A stretch of DNA of 32,163 nucleotides from Chromatiaceae bacterium (lineage in GTDB: Bacteria; Pseudomonadota; Gammaproteobacteria; SZUA-140), in the NCBI GenBank assembly GCA_003232725.1, contig QIJH01000043.1, positions 1 through 32,163 of the forward strand. Direction: 5' to 3'. The translations under genes and the position numbers were made by a program. Under the pieces are notes generated by a model, which saw only the letters and a program-made list of their open reading frames with translations, did no database searches and was not told where the DNA came from. This document shows positions 24,192-31,804 of the stretch, in pieces. Each line of letters opens with the position of its first letter. Positions within the stretch are counted from its first letter, which is position 1.

Positions 24192-26542
24192 GCGACGGTG
24201 TCCAACGCGACCCCCATCGATTGTGCCTCGTTCTTGATCTTATGCTGACGATGCTGTGCTAACTGGCGATCAATCTCTTCCCAGGTGACTTCACAGAGAT
24301 GGCTCTCATGGGTGCTGCTATTGCGCTCGGCAATCAATAACGAACGGGCAGACTCGCGAGCCAGATTAAGGTTTTTGTAGGGGGTGATCAGGTTGACATG
24401 AATCTTTAACTCCTGGAATACCCGCAACACCCGCCGACTCACCGCCTCCGCCGTATTGGAGAAAGCCTCATCTAAAAACACCGTACTATAGACAGGACGG
24501 TCGTATCCATCCGGCGTCAACACATAAGCCAAACTTGCCGCCACGATGGTGCCGGCAAACGACTCTTTCTCGCCGCCAGACTTACCACTGGAAGAGTGCA
24601 ACACATCCCGTACGGCACCATTTTGGGAATCCAGTTCCTCGGCAAAAAAGGAGAGCTGAAAGCGGGGGTCGAGCAGTCGCTGGCTCTCCAGTGTATTTGC
24701 CGTCGCTGGATTGCTGGCTTTATCCAGCAGTTCAATCACCAATTTAAGCTGCTGAAAACGAGCCTCATCATCGTCGCTATCCTGGCCCAGTACACGCGTT
24801 AATTGGCGATTGAATTCATCCACATGGGGATATCTATCCCTATTAGTGCGAAGCTTCAAGTGACTTCCCTGACGAAATTCGGTGCGCTTCAGCACCCGGT
24901 TGATCGTATCGATACGGTCGTTAATCTCTTCCCGCTCTGAATCCATACTGGCGCGTATTCCTGCCAGGGATTGCAGCGCGCACTTGGTCAAACGTGCCTG
25001 AAACTGCTCCACCAACATAGGCAGCCCTTCCTGCTCAAGCTGCAACAGATGTTCAAGATACTGGGGCAGGCTTCTCATGTCGGCCCCCCACTCTGCGGCG
25101 ACCACCTCCCATCCGGTGCGGAACGAGGACATGATGCCGGTGGCGCGGTTTTGCGCAGACTGATGTTTGCTGTTTACCTTCTCTAATTCACTCGCAATAG
25201 CGTGCCGCTGCTGCTGTTCAACGGCAGCCATGCGATCAATATCCTGCACATCCAGTTTAGCCACTCTTTTTTGTAGTGCTGCGCGGACACCATCCGCTAA
25301 TCCGGCTGCTGCCACACGATTGGCCTTTGCCAGTTGCAGCTGCACTTCTGCCTGCCTGTTTTCAATCCTCCCTTCTGATTTTTGCGCTACATCTTTATCA
25401 CCCTGAATCGCCTTAAGCTTTTCCTTTGCCTCATCCCATGCCTGCTGTGCCTTTTCTAAATCACTGCCAGCGCGAGTCAGTCTATCAAGCACCGCCTGAG
25501 TCTGTTCGGCCTGGTGCTGCCAACGGGGCACATCGATTTCATCCCACTGAACCTCAGCAAGTTTTTGCCATAAACGAACACTAGACTGACAATGATCATG
25601 GTTTTTCCGGGCAACGCTTACCGCTTTATCAAGCAGACCTATATGAGTTTTTAATGCCCGTTCATCTTGTTTAAGAATTGCTAATCTGGACTTGTTCGAA
25701 AAACCTAATTGCCAGCTACGCCGGTTATCAACCGGTGTCCTGTCATTTTTATTAAAGCGCCCCTTTTCATATTGAAACAAACCTTCTCGCGTCATTGAAA
25801 AAGGGGTTTCATTCAGCGTTTTTGCTGAGTCAACACAGTGAAGGTCTGACCGTGCGAGATAATGCTTGAGCCATTCTCGATAGGGGTGATCCAGCCACGC
25901 TAACTTTTTAAGATAACCATCGGCTTTAAATTGCGCCTGTCCCGATACTTCTGATGCGACCTGAACGGTGACATTCAATCCGGTATGTTGATCATTCAAC
26001 CAGTGAGTCACCAGCCGATAACAATCCTCGGGCACAATTAACGCGGTTCGACGCCCGCCAAGCGCCCTTTCGATTGTCCCATGCCATGCGTGCTGATCTT
26101 GTTTTACATCGACTAACTCACCAACAAACATCAAGCTGTCTCTATCAAGCGCCAGGCTCTCAACAATATCGTTTCTTAGCTTTTGGTAATTAAAGTCTAT
26201 GTTTGATCCTGGGTGCGCCTCTATTCCTAAAATCTGTTTCTGTAAAATCTCAAGCTTTTCTTTTACCTCATACAACTTGCGCCCCGCCTCTGTCAGCGCA
26301 TCGATAACAGTATCCGCCTGGTCTTTAAAAGAGAGCTGCATACTCTGTACTTGCTTTTGATTTTCCACAAACGCGCTTTCACTCAGCGCATCATCGAGGC
26401 CGGCCTCTCTTGCATCTTTCTGGTATTTTCCCGCCGCGCTACTCACCTCACCTAAACGGCGTTTCGCCTGTTCCCATTTATCCTTAGCCACTTCGACTCG
26501 GTCACCACCTGCCTGAACATAATCAGCATGGCGCTGTTGCAT
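24188..26542 (-). CDS. jetC: Wadjet protein JetC, C-terminal fragment (SMC-like ATPase, coiled coil and Walker B head)
   Basis: The fragment has about 784 aa from ATG 26542. Residues about 1-60 and 270-620 are long charged coiled coil (for example KDKWEQAKRRLGEV) around a hinge-like middle. The ABC head half follows: signature SGKSGGEKESF (Ser656-Glu659) and Walker B STVFLDEAF (Asp692, Glu693). It lacks Walker A, which is on the upstream fragment in the other frame. The two fragments together make about 1,120 aa, a normal JetC length, so this is one gene interrupted by a +1 frame change at about 26,523-26,560. AGG lies 8 nt before ATG 26542, so re-initiation as a separate chain is possible but unproven. 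Confidence 0.85.
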   Translation of the reverse strand: MQQRHADYVQAGGDRVEVAKDKWEQAKRRLGEVSSAAGKYQKDAREAGLDDALSESAFVENQKQVQSMQLSFKDQADTVIDALTEAGRKLYEVKEKLEILQKQILGIEAHPGSNIDFNYQKLRNDIVESLALDRDSLMFVGELVDVKQDQHAWHGTIERALGGRRTALIVPEDCYRLVTHWLNDQHTGLNVTVQVASEVSGQAQFKADGYLKKLAWLDHPYREWLKHYLARSDLHCVDSAKTLNETPFSMTREGLFQYEKGRFNKNDRTPVDNRRSWQLGFSNKSRLAILKQDERALKTHIGLLDKAVSVARKNHDHCQSSVRLWQKLAEVQWDEIDVPRWQHQAEQTQAVLDRLTRAGSDLEKAQQAWDEAKEKLKAIQGDKDVAQKSEGRIENRQAEVQLQLAKANRVAAAGLADGVRAALQKRVAKLDVQDIDRMAAVEQQQRHAIASELEKVNSKHQSAQNRATGIMSSFRTGWEVVAAEWGADMRSLPQYLEHLLQLEQEGLPMLVEQFQARLTKCALQSLAGIRASMDSEREEINDRIDTINRVLKRTEFRQGSHLKLRTNRDRYPHVDEFNRQLTRVLGQDSDDDEARFQQLKLVIELLDKASNPATANTLESQRLLDPRFQLSFFAEELDSQNGAVRDVLHSSSGKSGGEKESFAGTIVAASLAYVLTPDGYDRPVYSTVFLDEAFSNTAEAVSRRVLRVFQELKIHVNLITPYKNLNLARESARSLLIAERNSSTHESHLCEVTWEEIDRQLAQHRQHKIKNEAQSMGVALDTVA

Positions 26543-27536
26543 CACCTGCCTGGCGACTCAGCTCAGCCAGCTTGTGACGAACAGCCGCCAATTCCTGTTC
26601 AATTTTCACAATCCGTTGCTGCCACAAGCCGGCATAAATCTCACCAAAATAGATCGAGAGTCCATCACGCTCTGCACTCAATGATTCAATCTGTCGTTGA
26701 CACTCATTCAGCGTATTCTCAATGTCAGGCAGGCCATTAAGCTTCTCATGCTGACTGCGCGCATCCAATAACTGTTGATGCGTCGCCACCAAATCATCAA
26801 ATTCACGCACGGCACTTCGTGCATCTTCACGAATGTTATTGGGTTCAAGCACAAGATCACGAATCAGCGTGGTCAGGTCATCAATCTTCTTTAATCCCAA
26901 TGCACGTGACAGTAAATTGGGCGCATTACGGTTATCCATGTGCAGACAGACACGATAATAAGCCTGGTAGTCATTGAAGGCGTCAAACGGTGCGATTAGC
27001 GGGTCATCACGCAACACCTTTTTCAGCTGCCTGGCCTCTCCCTCACCAAACACCTTCAATAGCTCTTCCAGACTCAGATTGCGCTTTGCCACGAGATAGA
27101 TGCGCTTAAAATCAGCCGCCACACTAGTCGGTTTGGTATTCCAGAACATGGCCGCGAGGGTGATCACTGAACCATCATCGGCCTGGTACATGGCGCGCAA
27201 CCCGGAGACCACGGCACCTTCACGCTTGTAGTTGGTTTTTGTCTGGGCACCGTCATGGCTGGTACCATGACTGCCGCGAATATATGAGACGAGGGAACGA
27301 TCACTACGATCTCCCTGAGCGGCCGCCATATTGAAGGAGGCCTTGCTGCTCAACAGCAGCGCCATCAGGCCATCAATCAATGTCGACTTGCCTGCGCCGT
27401 TATCGCCGGTAATGAGGGTGCCTTCAGGATCGATACGCGCCGTATGCAGCCCGTGAAACGAGCCCCAATTACAGACGGATAGTTCCGCCAGACGAATCTG
27501 ACCACAGCTAAAGAGTTCAGAGGTCATATTGCTCAC
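26523..27536 (-). CDS. jetC: Wadjet protein JetC, N-terminal fragment (Walker A head and start of coiled coil)
   Basis: The fragment has 337 aa from a GTG that overlaps the jetB stop by 4 nt (GTGA). It has the SMC/Rad50-type Walker A GDNGAGKS (44-51) preceded by NWGSFHG, as in SbcC-like ATPases, and a coiled coil starts at about residue 245. It ends out of frame (DATAPC, then stop). Skipping one base in AGTCGCCAGG would continue the coil as LSRRQVMQQRHADY in the frame of the next fragment. This half binds ATP; the composite ATPase needs the signature and Walker B from the other fragment. If the lesion is real, the system may be inactive unless the two chains reassociate. Confidence 0.88.
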   Translation of the reverse strand: MSNMTSELFSCGQIRLAELSVCNWGSFHGLHTARIDPEGTLITGDNGAGKSTLIDGLMALLLSSKASFNMAAAQGDRSDRSLVSYIRGSHGTSHDGAQTKTNYKREGAVVSGLRAMYQADDGSVITLAAMFWNTKPTSVAADFKRIYLVAKRNLSLEELLKVFGEGEARQLKKVLRDDPLIAPFDAFNDYQAYYRVCLHMDNRNAPNLLSRALGLKKIDDLTTLIRDLVLEPNNIREDARSAVREFDDLVATHQQLLDARSQHEKLNGLPDIENTLNECQRQIESLSAERDGLSIYFGEIYAGLWQQRIVKIEQELAAVRHKLAELSRQAGDATAPC

Positions 27537-28300
27537 AGTGTCACATCCTCAAGCTCTCCCGCTAGCGACTGGTATTCCGCCAATATCCGCTCCAGGAACT
27601 CGGCACTCACCACATAGCGAATCACCGGCGTAATCTCCAGGCGCTCATCATCACCTCTCACCGGACTCAACAGTTTTTTCTCTTTCATCTTGGCAATGGC
27701 ACCGCTCAACTTGCGGCGGTCACTGCGATTGCTATTGGTCAGCGGTAAAAAAGGAGCCAGCTGAGATTCGATTCGCTCAATATCGATAATCACCTGCTGC
27801 TCACCGACACTTTGACGCTCCTGATAATGTTTTCTTAACACCAGCAACAGCAGGGTATCGTATAGGGAGAGCGTCCGGCGGCTAATCAGTGCTGAGTGCT
27901 CTTCTTCGTCCTCGAAGTCGGCTTCGTCCTGCTGTTGAAGCAGAAGCGCGACACCTGCAGTCGGCTCTATCAGCAAGCGCAGATACATATCAGCCAGATG
28001 ATCTTCAATCAAGGCGCGGTGCTGACATAACAATTCATATATCTGTGGTTTGGCACGAGCCAACACCACGCCGCTGCGCATGAGTTCAACCAGCGCACGG
28101 CGAAGCGCCGGGGAAAAACGGCCGTTGTCTGCAGCAGAGCTTGTCGCATTATCATCAACGCCGCCTGGCAACAGGGACTCATCAACGGCGATCTCACCCT
28201 CTGCATCAGCAACTAATTCACTCTGCTGCTCTCCGCTCGTCGCCGCCAATCGATCAAAAAAACTTGGCCCAGTGTCTTCAATATCTGGGGAATTGCTCAT
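27533..28300 (-). CDS. jetB: Wadjet protein JetB (DUF4194, KITE-like)
   Basis: This 255-aa protein is of the DUF4194 family. The first 75 residues are acidic and low in structure (TSGEQQSELVADAEGEIAVD). The winged-helix part follows (LRRALVELMRSGVVLARAKP, then LYDTLLLLVLRKHYQER) with the late segment IAKMKEKKLLSPVRGDDERLEI. JetB proteins are the KITE-like accessory subunits that bridge the kleisin (JetA) and the SMC-like JetC, comparable to MukE. The start overlaps the jetA stop by 4 nt and its stop overlaps the jetC start by 4 nt, so all are translated from one message. No defect is seen. Confidence 0.92.
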   Translation of the reverse strand: MSNSPDIEDTGPSFFDRLAATSGEQQSELVADAEGEIAVDESLLPGGVDDNATSSAADNGRFSPALRRALVELMRSGVVLARAKPQIYELLCQHRALIEDHLADMYLRLLIEPTAGVALLLQQQDEADFEDEEEHSALISRRTLSLYDTLLLLVLRKHYQERQSVGEQQVIIDIERIESQLAPFLPLTNSNRSDRRKLSGAIAKMKEKKLLSPVRGDDERLEITPVIRYVVSAEFLERILAEYQSLAGELEDVTL

Positions 28301-29754
28301 ACTGCCACCTCGGTAAGATCCTCCGGGAACATCTCGACACTTAACTGGTAACAGGGAATTGCCGCCTGAATATGGATTCCGCTTCGGTCTTTCACCGTTA
28401 CCTGTTCTTTCTCTTCCAGCAGCGCCGCGCCAACATTTTTTGCCACCCGCAGATAGGCCACCAACTCTTCCAGCCCTGCTTCAACCGCGTGTTGTTGAAT
28501 CATACCCGCCACCGTCAACGGGCCATTGTGATGCAAGGTATCGCGCATCCGTGCCGCGACTTCAATCATTTTAACACTCTGCAAACAATCCAGCATCGCA
28601 CTACTCGGATCCGAACTGTTTCCCTGTACCTGAATATTGTGAATATCCAGCTGCTCTTCAGGCACCCGCAAACAGATACTATCGATAGAGCCAATTTTGA
28701 CACTGCCACTGCTCAGCGTCAAAGGAATCGCTCTGTCGAATGACAGATCACTCTCATTGAATCGAACCGCTATCTGCTCCAGCTGGCGCAACAGATTCTC
28801 CACCGCAAGGTTTTCCATATGGGCGCCACTTTCAATATAAGACCTTAAACTCTCTTCCGTGCGACGACGCACCTGAAAGACCCGCTGACTCTCCCGCGTC
28901 AACTCACGCACCAAATGGCCAAGAAAACGCGCCTCTTCCGTAGAGAGGTGTTCCGCAGCCGAGCGGCCTAATATCGAACGCAGCTGCTCGCGGAATTCCA
29001 CACTGCGGTTTTGATCGCACAGTAGCTGAAAGAAGCTATCAAATGCCCGCCCGGCATCCGAATCCGCTAACATTTGCTCTTGCTCAAGCAGCGCCAGAAT
29101 CACATCGCCCCGGCGCCCACCAGACTCGATCATCTGCACCCTGAGGCGCTGGTCAAGGCCGCGAATATCATCCTCGACACGGCGAAAATCACCGGTCAGC
29201 ACCGATGCCAATTGATACACCTCCCGAATACGCTCCCGTTCCTCTACAGCGGAAAGCTCATGCATCACACCACCCAATAGCTGATCGATTTCACGCTGCA
29301 AGGCTGCTTTTTTATGCTCCAGCAACGTAATACGTTCTTGAGGGTTGGGGCTTAAATCGACGGCAAGCTGAGTCACCGCATCTTGCACAATGCGCAGATG
29401 GGAGGCGGAGGCATTGACCTCGCGCTGTTCCAGGTTTTGGCAAAAACGCAAAGCCACATCACAGGCATCGGTGGCGGTCAGCTGGTCATCCAGTTCACGC
29501 AGCCAGCCAGCCTGACTCCATTCACGCAGATAGGCACCCGCCCCTTTTTCCACCTCCCGTCCATCGTCCGCGAGGCGATCCAGCTCGGATTGCAACACCA
29601 CCCGCGCACGCCCAAAGGGAACTTCATTCTCCTCCCGAAACAACTCTGTGATAAACGCCATAATCAATGGAGCATTCGCTGCCCGCAGCAGGCGCCAGGC
29701 GGCATGCTCGGATTGCAGACGATGATAACGGGAGTGGAAGGCTGGCAGGCTCAT
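28297..29754 (-). CDS. jetA: Wadjet protein JetA (DUF3375, kleisin)
   Basis: This 485-aa protein begins in the DUF3375 style (FHSRYHRLQSEHAAWRLLRA, then PLIMAFITELF). The central part is long helix (ITLLEHKKAALQREIDQLL, RTEESLRSYIES) and the C-terminal part has the conserved domain around TVAGMIQQH and ELVAYLRVA. JetA is the MukF-like kleisin that closes the JetC ring and helps load DNA in the anti-plasmid machine. The ATG follows the stop of a 51-codon upstream ORF by only 3 bp, and the gene overlaps jetB by 4 nt. It is intact and of normal length. Confidence 0.93.
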   Translation of the reverse strand: MSLPAFHSRYHRLQSEHAAWRLLRAANAPLIMAFITELFREENEVPFGRARVVLQSELDRLADDGREVEKGAGAYLREWSQAGWLRELDDQLTATDACDVALRFCQNLEQREVNASASHLRIVQDAVTQLAVDLSPNPQERITLLEHKKAALQREIDQLLGGVMHELSAVEERERIREVYQLASVLTGDFRRVEDDIRGLDQRLRVQMIESGGRRGDVILALLEQEQMLADSDAGRAFDSFFQLLCDQNRSVEFREQLRSILGRSAAEHLSTEEARFLGHLVRELTRESQRVFQVRRRTEESLRSYIESGAHMENLAVENLLRQLEQIAVRFNESDLSFDRAIPLTLSSGSVKIGSIDSICLRVPEEQLDIHNIQVQGNSSDPSSAMLDCLQSVKMIEVAARMRDTLHHNGPLTVAGMIQQHAVEAGLEELVAYLRVAKNVGAALLEEKEQVTVKDRSGIHIQAAIPCYQLSVEMFPEDLTEVAV

Positions 29755-29757
29755 TGA

Positions 29758-29913
29758 CTAAATGTACTTCAACCACGTCCGCTCGGTAATGATCACCACC
29801 GGCATACCTTTTTCTTTTAGCTTTATGGCTTTTTCGATTTTTCTGCCGTGACTGGAAAAGCGCCCATCACGACTAAAGCCACGAGTAAGAGGTTGATTGC
29901 AGGAATCTAACAT
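29758..29913 (-). CDS. Small 51-aa protein resembling the C-terminal half of a BRCT domain
   Basis: A short frame has a strong ribosome site (AAGGAT, about 7 nt before ATG 29913). It ends with GRKIEKAIKLKEKG, then MPVVIITERTWLKYI. That pattern (Gly-x-Lys...Lys-Ala...Gly-x-x-Val-x-Ile-Ile-x-Glu-x-x-Trp) is like the last helix and strand of BRCT domains, including those fused behind DnaQ-type exonucleases. The N-terminal half of a BRCT fold is missing. It lies 13 bp after the exonuclease stop and 3 bp before jetA, so it is co-transcribed with both. It could be a leftover of an exonuclease-BRCT fusion or a small accessory peptide. The assignment is by eye. Confidence 0.6.
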   Translation of the reverse strand: MLDSCNQPLTRGFSRDGRFSSHGRKIEKAIKLKEKGMPVVIITERTWLKYI

Positions 29914-29926
29914 CGACAAATCCTTT

Positions 29927-30577
29927 TTAACAATTGACAGGTTGTTTGGAGATGTAATTTTGTAAAAATCGTTTCACCGCATTTTTCGGCGTCGCGGAGA
30001 GCTTCTGCATGAGTGAAAACGGTACATACTCAATCCGGTGCTCATCCCTAAGATGATCAACCATCTTAAGCCATAACTGCGCCGTCATCTGCGCGTCGGC
30101 CAGAGCACGATGAAACGTGCCATCATTGGGGATATTGGCATACTCCACCAAGGTGCCAAGCTTGTGATTCTCCGCCTGCTGATAAATTCGCCGTGCCACC
30201 AACATGGAACAAGCAAATTCCCCACGGCACTTGCGCTTAACTCTTTTCAGTTCGGCATGAAGAAAACGCCTATCAAAAGAAGCATTATGTGCCACTAAAG
30301 CTGCACCACCGGCAAAGTCAGCAAAAGCGGTCATCACTTCACCGCAGGACGCTGCTCTCTTCAGCATGGTGTTGGTGATACCGGTGTAATCCTCAATAAA
30401 AGCACTGATGCGCCTATCCGGATTCATCAAGCCCTGAAACTGGTCAACCACCGCACCCTGCTCAATCTTCACCGCGCCAATCTCAATAACGCGATCACCG
30501 TAATCGGGAGAGAGGCCCGTGGTCTCAAAGTCGAGAACGATGACGGTATTGGCGGAGTTAATGATACTGTGTGACAT
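29927..30577 (-). CDS. DEDDh 3'-5' exonuclease, DnaQ-like, at head of Wadjet operon
   Basis: This 216-aa protein has all DEDDh residues: Asp16/Glu18 (VLDFETTG), Asp102 (HNASFD), His156 and Asp161 (FHRALADA). The family degrades DNA or RNA 3'-to-5' with two metals; it resembles the epsilon-type exonucleases found alone or fused to BRCT, UvrC or DinG parts. Here the catalytic domain (about 10-180) is followed by a short basic tail (ATPKNAVKRFLQNY). A GGAAAGG stretch lies about 12 nt before the ATG. It is in the same direction as jetABCD with no room for a separate terminator, so it may work with or be co-regulated with Wadjet. A housekeeping repair role is the alternative. Confidence 0.88.
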   Translation of the reverse strand: MSHSIINSANTVIVLDFETTGLSPDYGDRVIEIGAVKIEQGAVVDQFQGLMNPDRRISAFIEDYTGITNTMLKRAASCGEVMTAFADFAGGAALVAHNASFDRRFLHAELKRVKRKCRGEFACSMLVARRIYQQAENHKLGTLVEYANIPNDGTFHRALADAQMTAQLWLKMVDHLRDEHRIEYVPFSLMQKLSATPKNAVKRFLQNYISKQPVNC

Positions 30578-30803
30578 ATCAATTTTATACCTTTCCGGCT
30601 AGCCTATGCATCACTAATCGTATCAAGGTTTCTTTCTGCCTTGGCCCGGATTTATAAATTAGAATTTCGCCGTTCATCGCTCTTTTTTCATCATCTTTAC
30701 TCTGGTTGCCACGTTGAAGCACGGGAATGAAATCCTATTGCGGGGTGTCTGGTATCGGCCATAAGCGGACGCTCATATGACAAAAACTATAGAAAAAATA
30801 TCA

Positions 30804-31220
30804 TTATTTGAAAGGGTTTAAAACGTTAACGCCAGTTCTTATAAAGTCTTTTTCATTTCGAGTGACCACAACCAAATCGTGAATAATGGCTGTTGCTGCA
30901 ATTTGTTTGTCAAGTGCGTGCTCATGGTGAGGGGAGCGTAACTTTCCCCATAACTGAGCAACGTCCTCATCAATGTCCAAAATATTATCGCTGTAATCGT
31001 TCAAAATTACGCGTATCCATTTCTCCAGTAAATTCGCCTGTTTTGTATCACCTCTATATCGAATTAATTCAATACCACGGCGAAGTTCACCTATCGTTAT
31101 TACGGACAAAAATAAGCTTTCATTGTTTTTTATTGCCGCTTTAAAAAAAGCTAAAACGCCTGCATTCGCTTTTTTCTTTTTACGAATTTCACTAAGTACA
31201 TTGGTGTCAATTAAATACAT
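30804..31220 (-). CDS. PIN-domain toxin (FitB/VapC family)
   Basis: The protein has 138 aa from ATG 31220 (MYLIDTNVLSEIRKK), the standard PIN start; an upstream in-frame start at 31271 would add a non-homologous leader. The acidic metal-binding residues are Asp5, Glu45 (TIGELRRGI) and Asp104 (ALDKQIAATA), with TRNEKDF (Asp125) completing the site. VapC/FitB toxins are Mg-dependent RNases. The frame overlaps the end of the antitoxin gene by 14 nt, the usual antitoxin-toxin arrangement. It appears intact. A 226-bp gap without a supported gene separates it from the exonuclease. Confidence 0.92.
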   Translation of the reverse strand: MYLIDTNVLSEIRKKKKANAGVLAFFKAAIKNNESLFLSVITIGELRRGIELIRYRGDTKQANLLEKWIRVILNDYSDNILDIDEDVAQLWGKLRSPHHEHALDKQIAATAIIHDLVVVTRNEKDFIRTGVNVLNPFK

Positions 31221-31440
31221 CAACGTTGCCAGAATCATCGACACGTTTAAAATCGTTATCTTCACCACCATTTGGCATTGCTGCTAATACCTGGGCAAAT
31301 GATTTTTTCTTCGTCCCGAGAAGCGCTTGTTTAAGGATTTCTCTATGCTCAGCTTCTGCACTACGCCCATGTTTGGCAGCGCGTAACTTTAAAGCCTTAA
31401 CAACCTCCGGGTCGAGGTCTCTCACTAAAAGCCTGGTCAC
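31207..31440 (-). CDS. Ribbon-helix-helix antitoxin (FitA-like)
   Basis: This 77-aa protein begins with a GTG preceded by GAGGTG. The N-terminus (TRLLVRDLDPEVVKALKLRA, then AAKHGRSAEAEHREILKQAL) is the FitA/Arc-type ribbon-helix-helix DNA-binding domain. The C-terminal 30 residues (FAQVLAAMPNGGEDNDF) are the toxin-wrapping tail. It would neutralise the adjacent PIN toxin and repress its own promoter. The palindrome at 31459-31470, 19 bp upstream, is a candidate operator. Confidence 0.9.
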   Translation of the reverse strand: MTRLLVRDLDPEVVKALKLRAAKHGRSAEAEHREILKQALLGTKKKSFAQVLAAMPNGGEDNDFKRVDDSGNVDVFN

Positions 31441-31458
31441 TATTACACCTCAAATCAT

Positions 31459-31496
31459 ATTGATATCAATGATAGCACAGGCTGATAATGAAGCAA
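31459..31496 (-). promoter_or_regulatory. Candidate promoter and operator of the FitAB-like pair
   Basis: On the minus strand TTGCTT (31496-31491) and TATCAT (31474-31469) form a -35/-10 pair with 16-bp spacing. The perfect 12-bp palindrome ATTGATATCAAT (31459-31470) overlaps the -10 edge. This fits autorepression by the ribbon-helix-helix antitoxin. Confidence 0.45.
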
Positions 31497-31619
31497 GCAT
31501 AAATAGCTAAAATCATACGCTTTCGCTGGCAAAAACCTATATGTTATTAGAACTTAACCGAACATCCATCTCAAGAAACCCAAAAATATACATTTAATTC
31601 AACAAGTTAGTGTCTCTTA

Positions 31620-31769
31620 CTAAGATGGGTGTCTTGATAGGCTTTGGTTGAGTTGCTCTTGGAGAAGAGAGACTTTGACTTCAAGTTCTTTGTTTTGTTG
31701 AGCTTGCTGAGTGACCAATGCCTTGAGGACATCAACATCATTTGGCAACGTATTTAGCGCTTTCAACAT
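31620..31769 (-). pseudogene. tnpC: IS66 transposase TnpC, N-terminal remnant
   Basis: The remnant has 49 codons from ATG 31769. The sequence (LPNDVDVLKALVTQQAQQNK, then LEVKVSLLQEQLNQSLSRH) is the leucine-zipper-like start of IS66 TnpC. It stops at TAG just where RxFGxxSE should follow. The DDE catalytic domain (about 450 aa) is absent. Confidence 0.75.
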
Positions 31770-31804
31770 GCATTGAATTATACCTCAATGAACAGTGAAA
31801 AAGG

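Noticed and set aside
26523-26560. Programmed frameshift signal in jetC
   Set aside because: No slippery heptamer, rare-codon stop context or obvious downstream stem-loop was seen, so recoding remains only a possibility.
28372-29757. Plus-strand ORFs within 28359-29757
   Set aside because: They lie opposite jetA, have no recognisable domains and read as reverse-frame shadows.
30700-30800. Imperfect inverted repeat around GTGTCTGGTATCGGCC...GCGGACGC
   Set aside because: Too many mismatches and no clear boundaries; not supported as a repeat element from one copy. The rest of the 30578-30803 gap shows nothing else.
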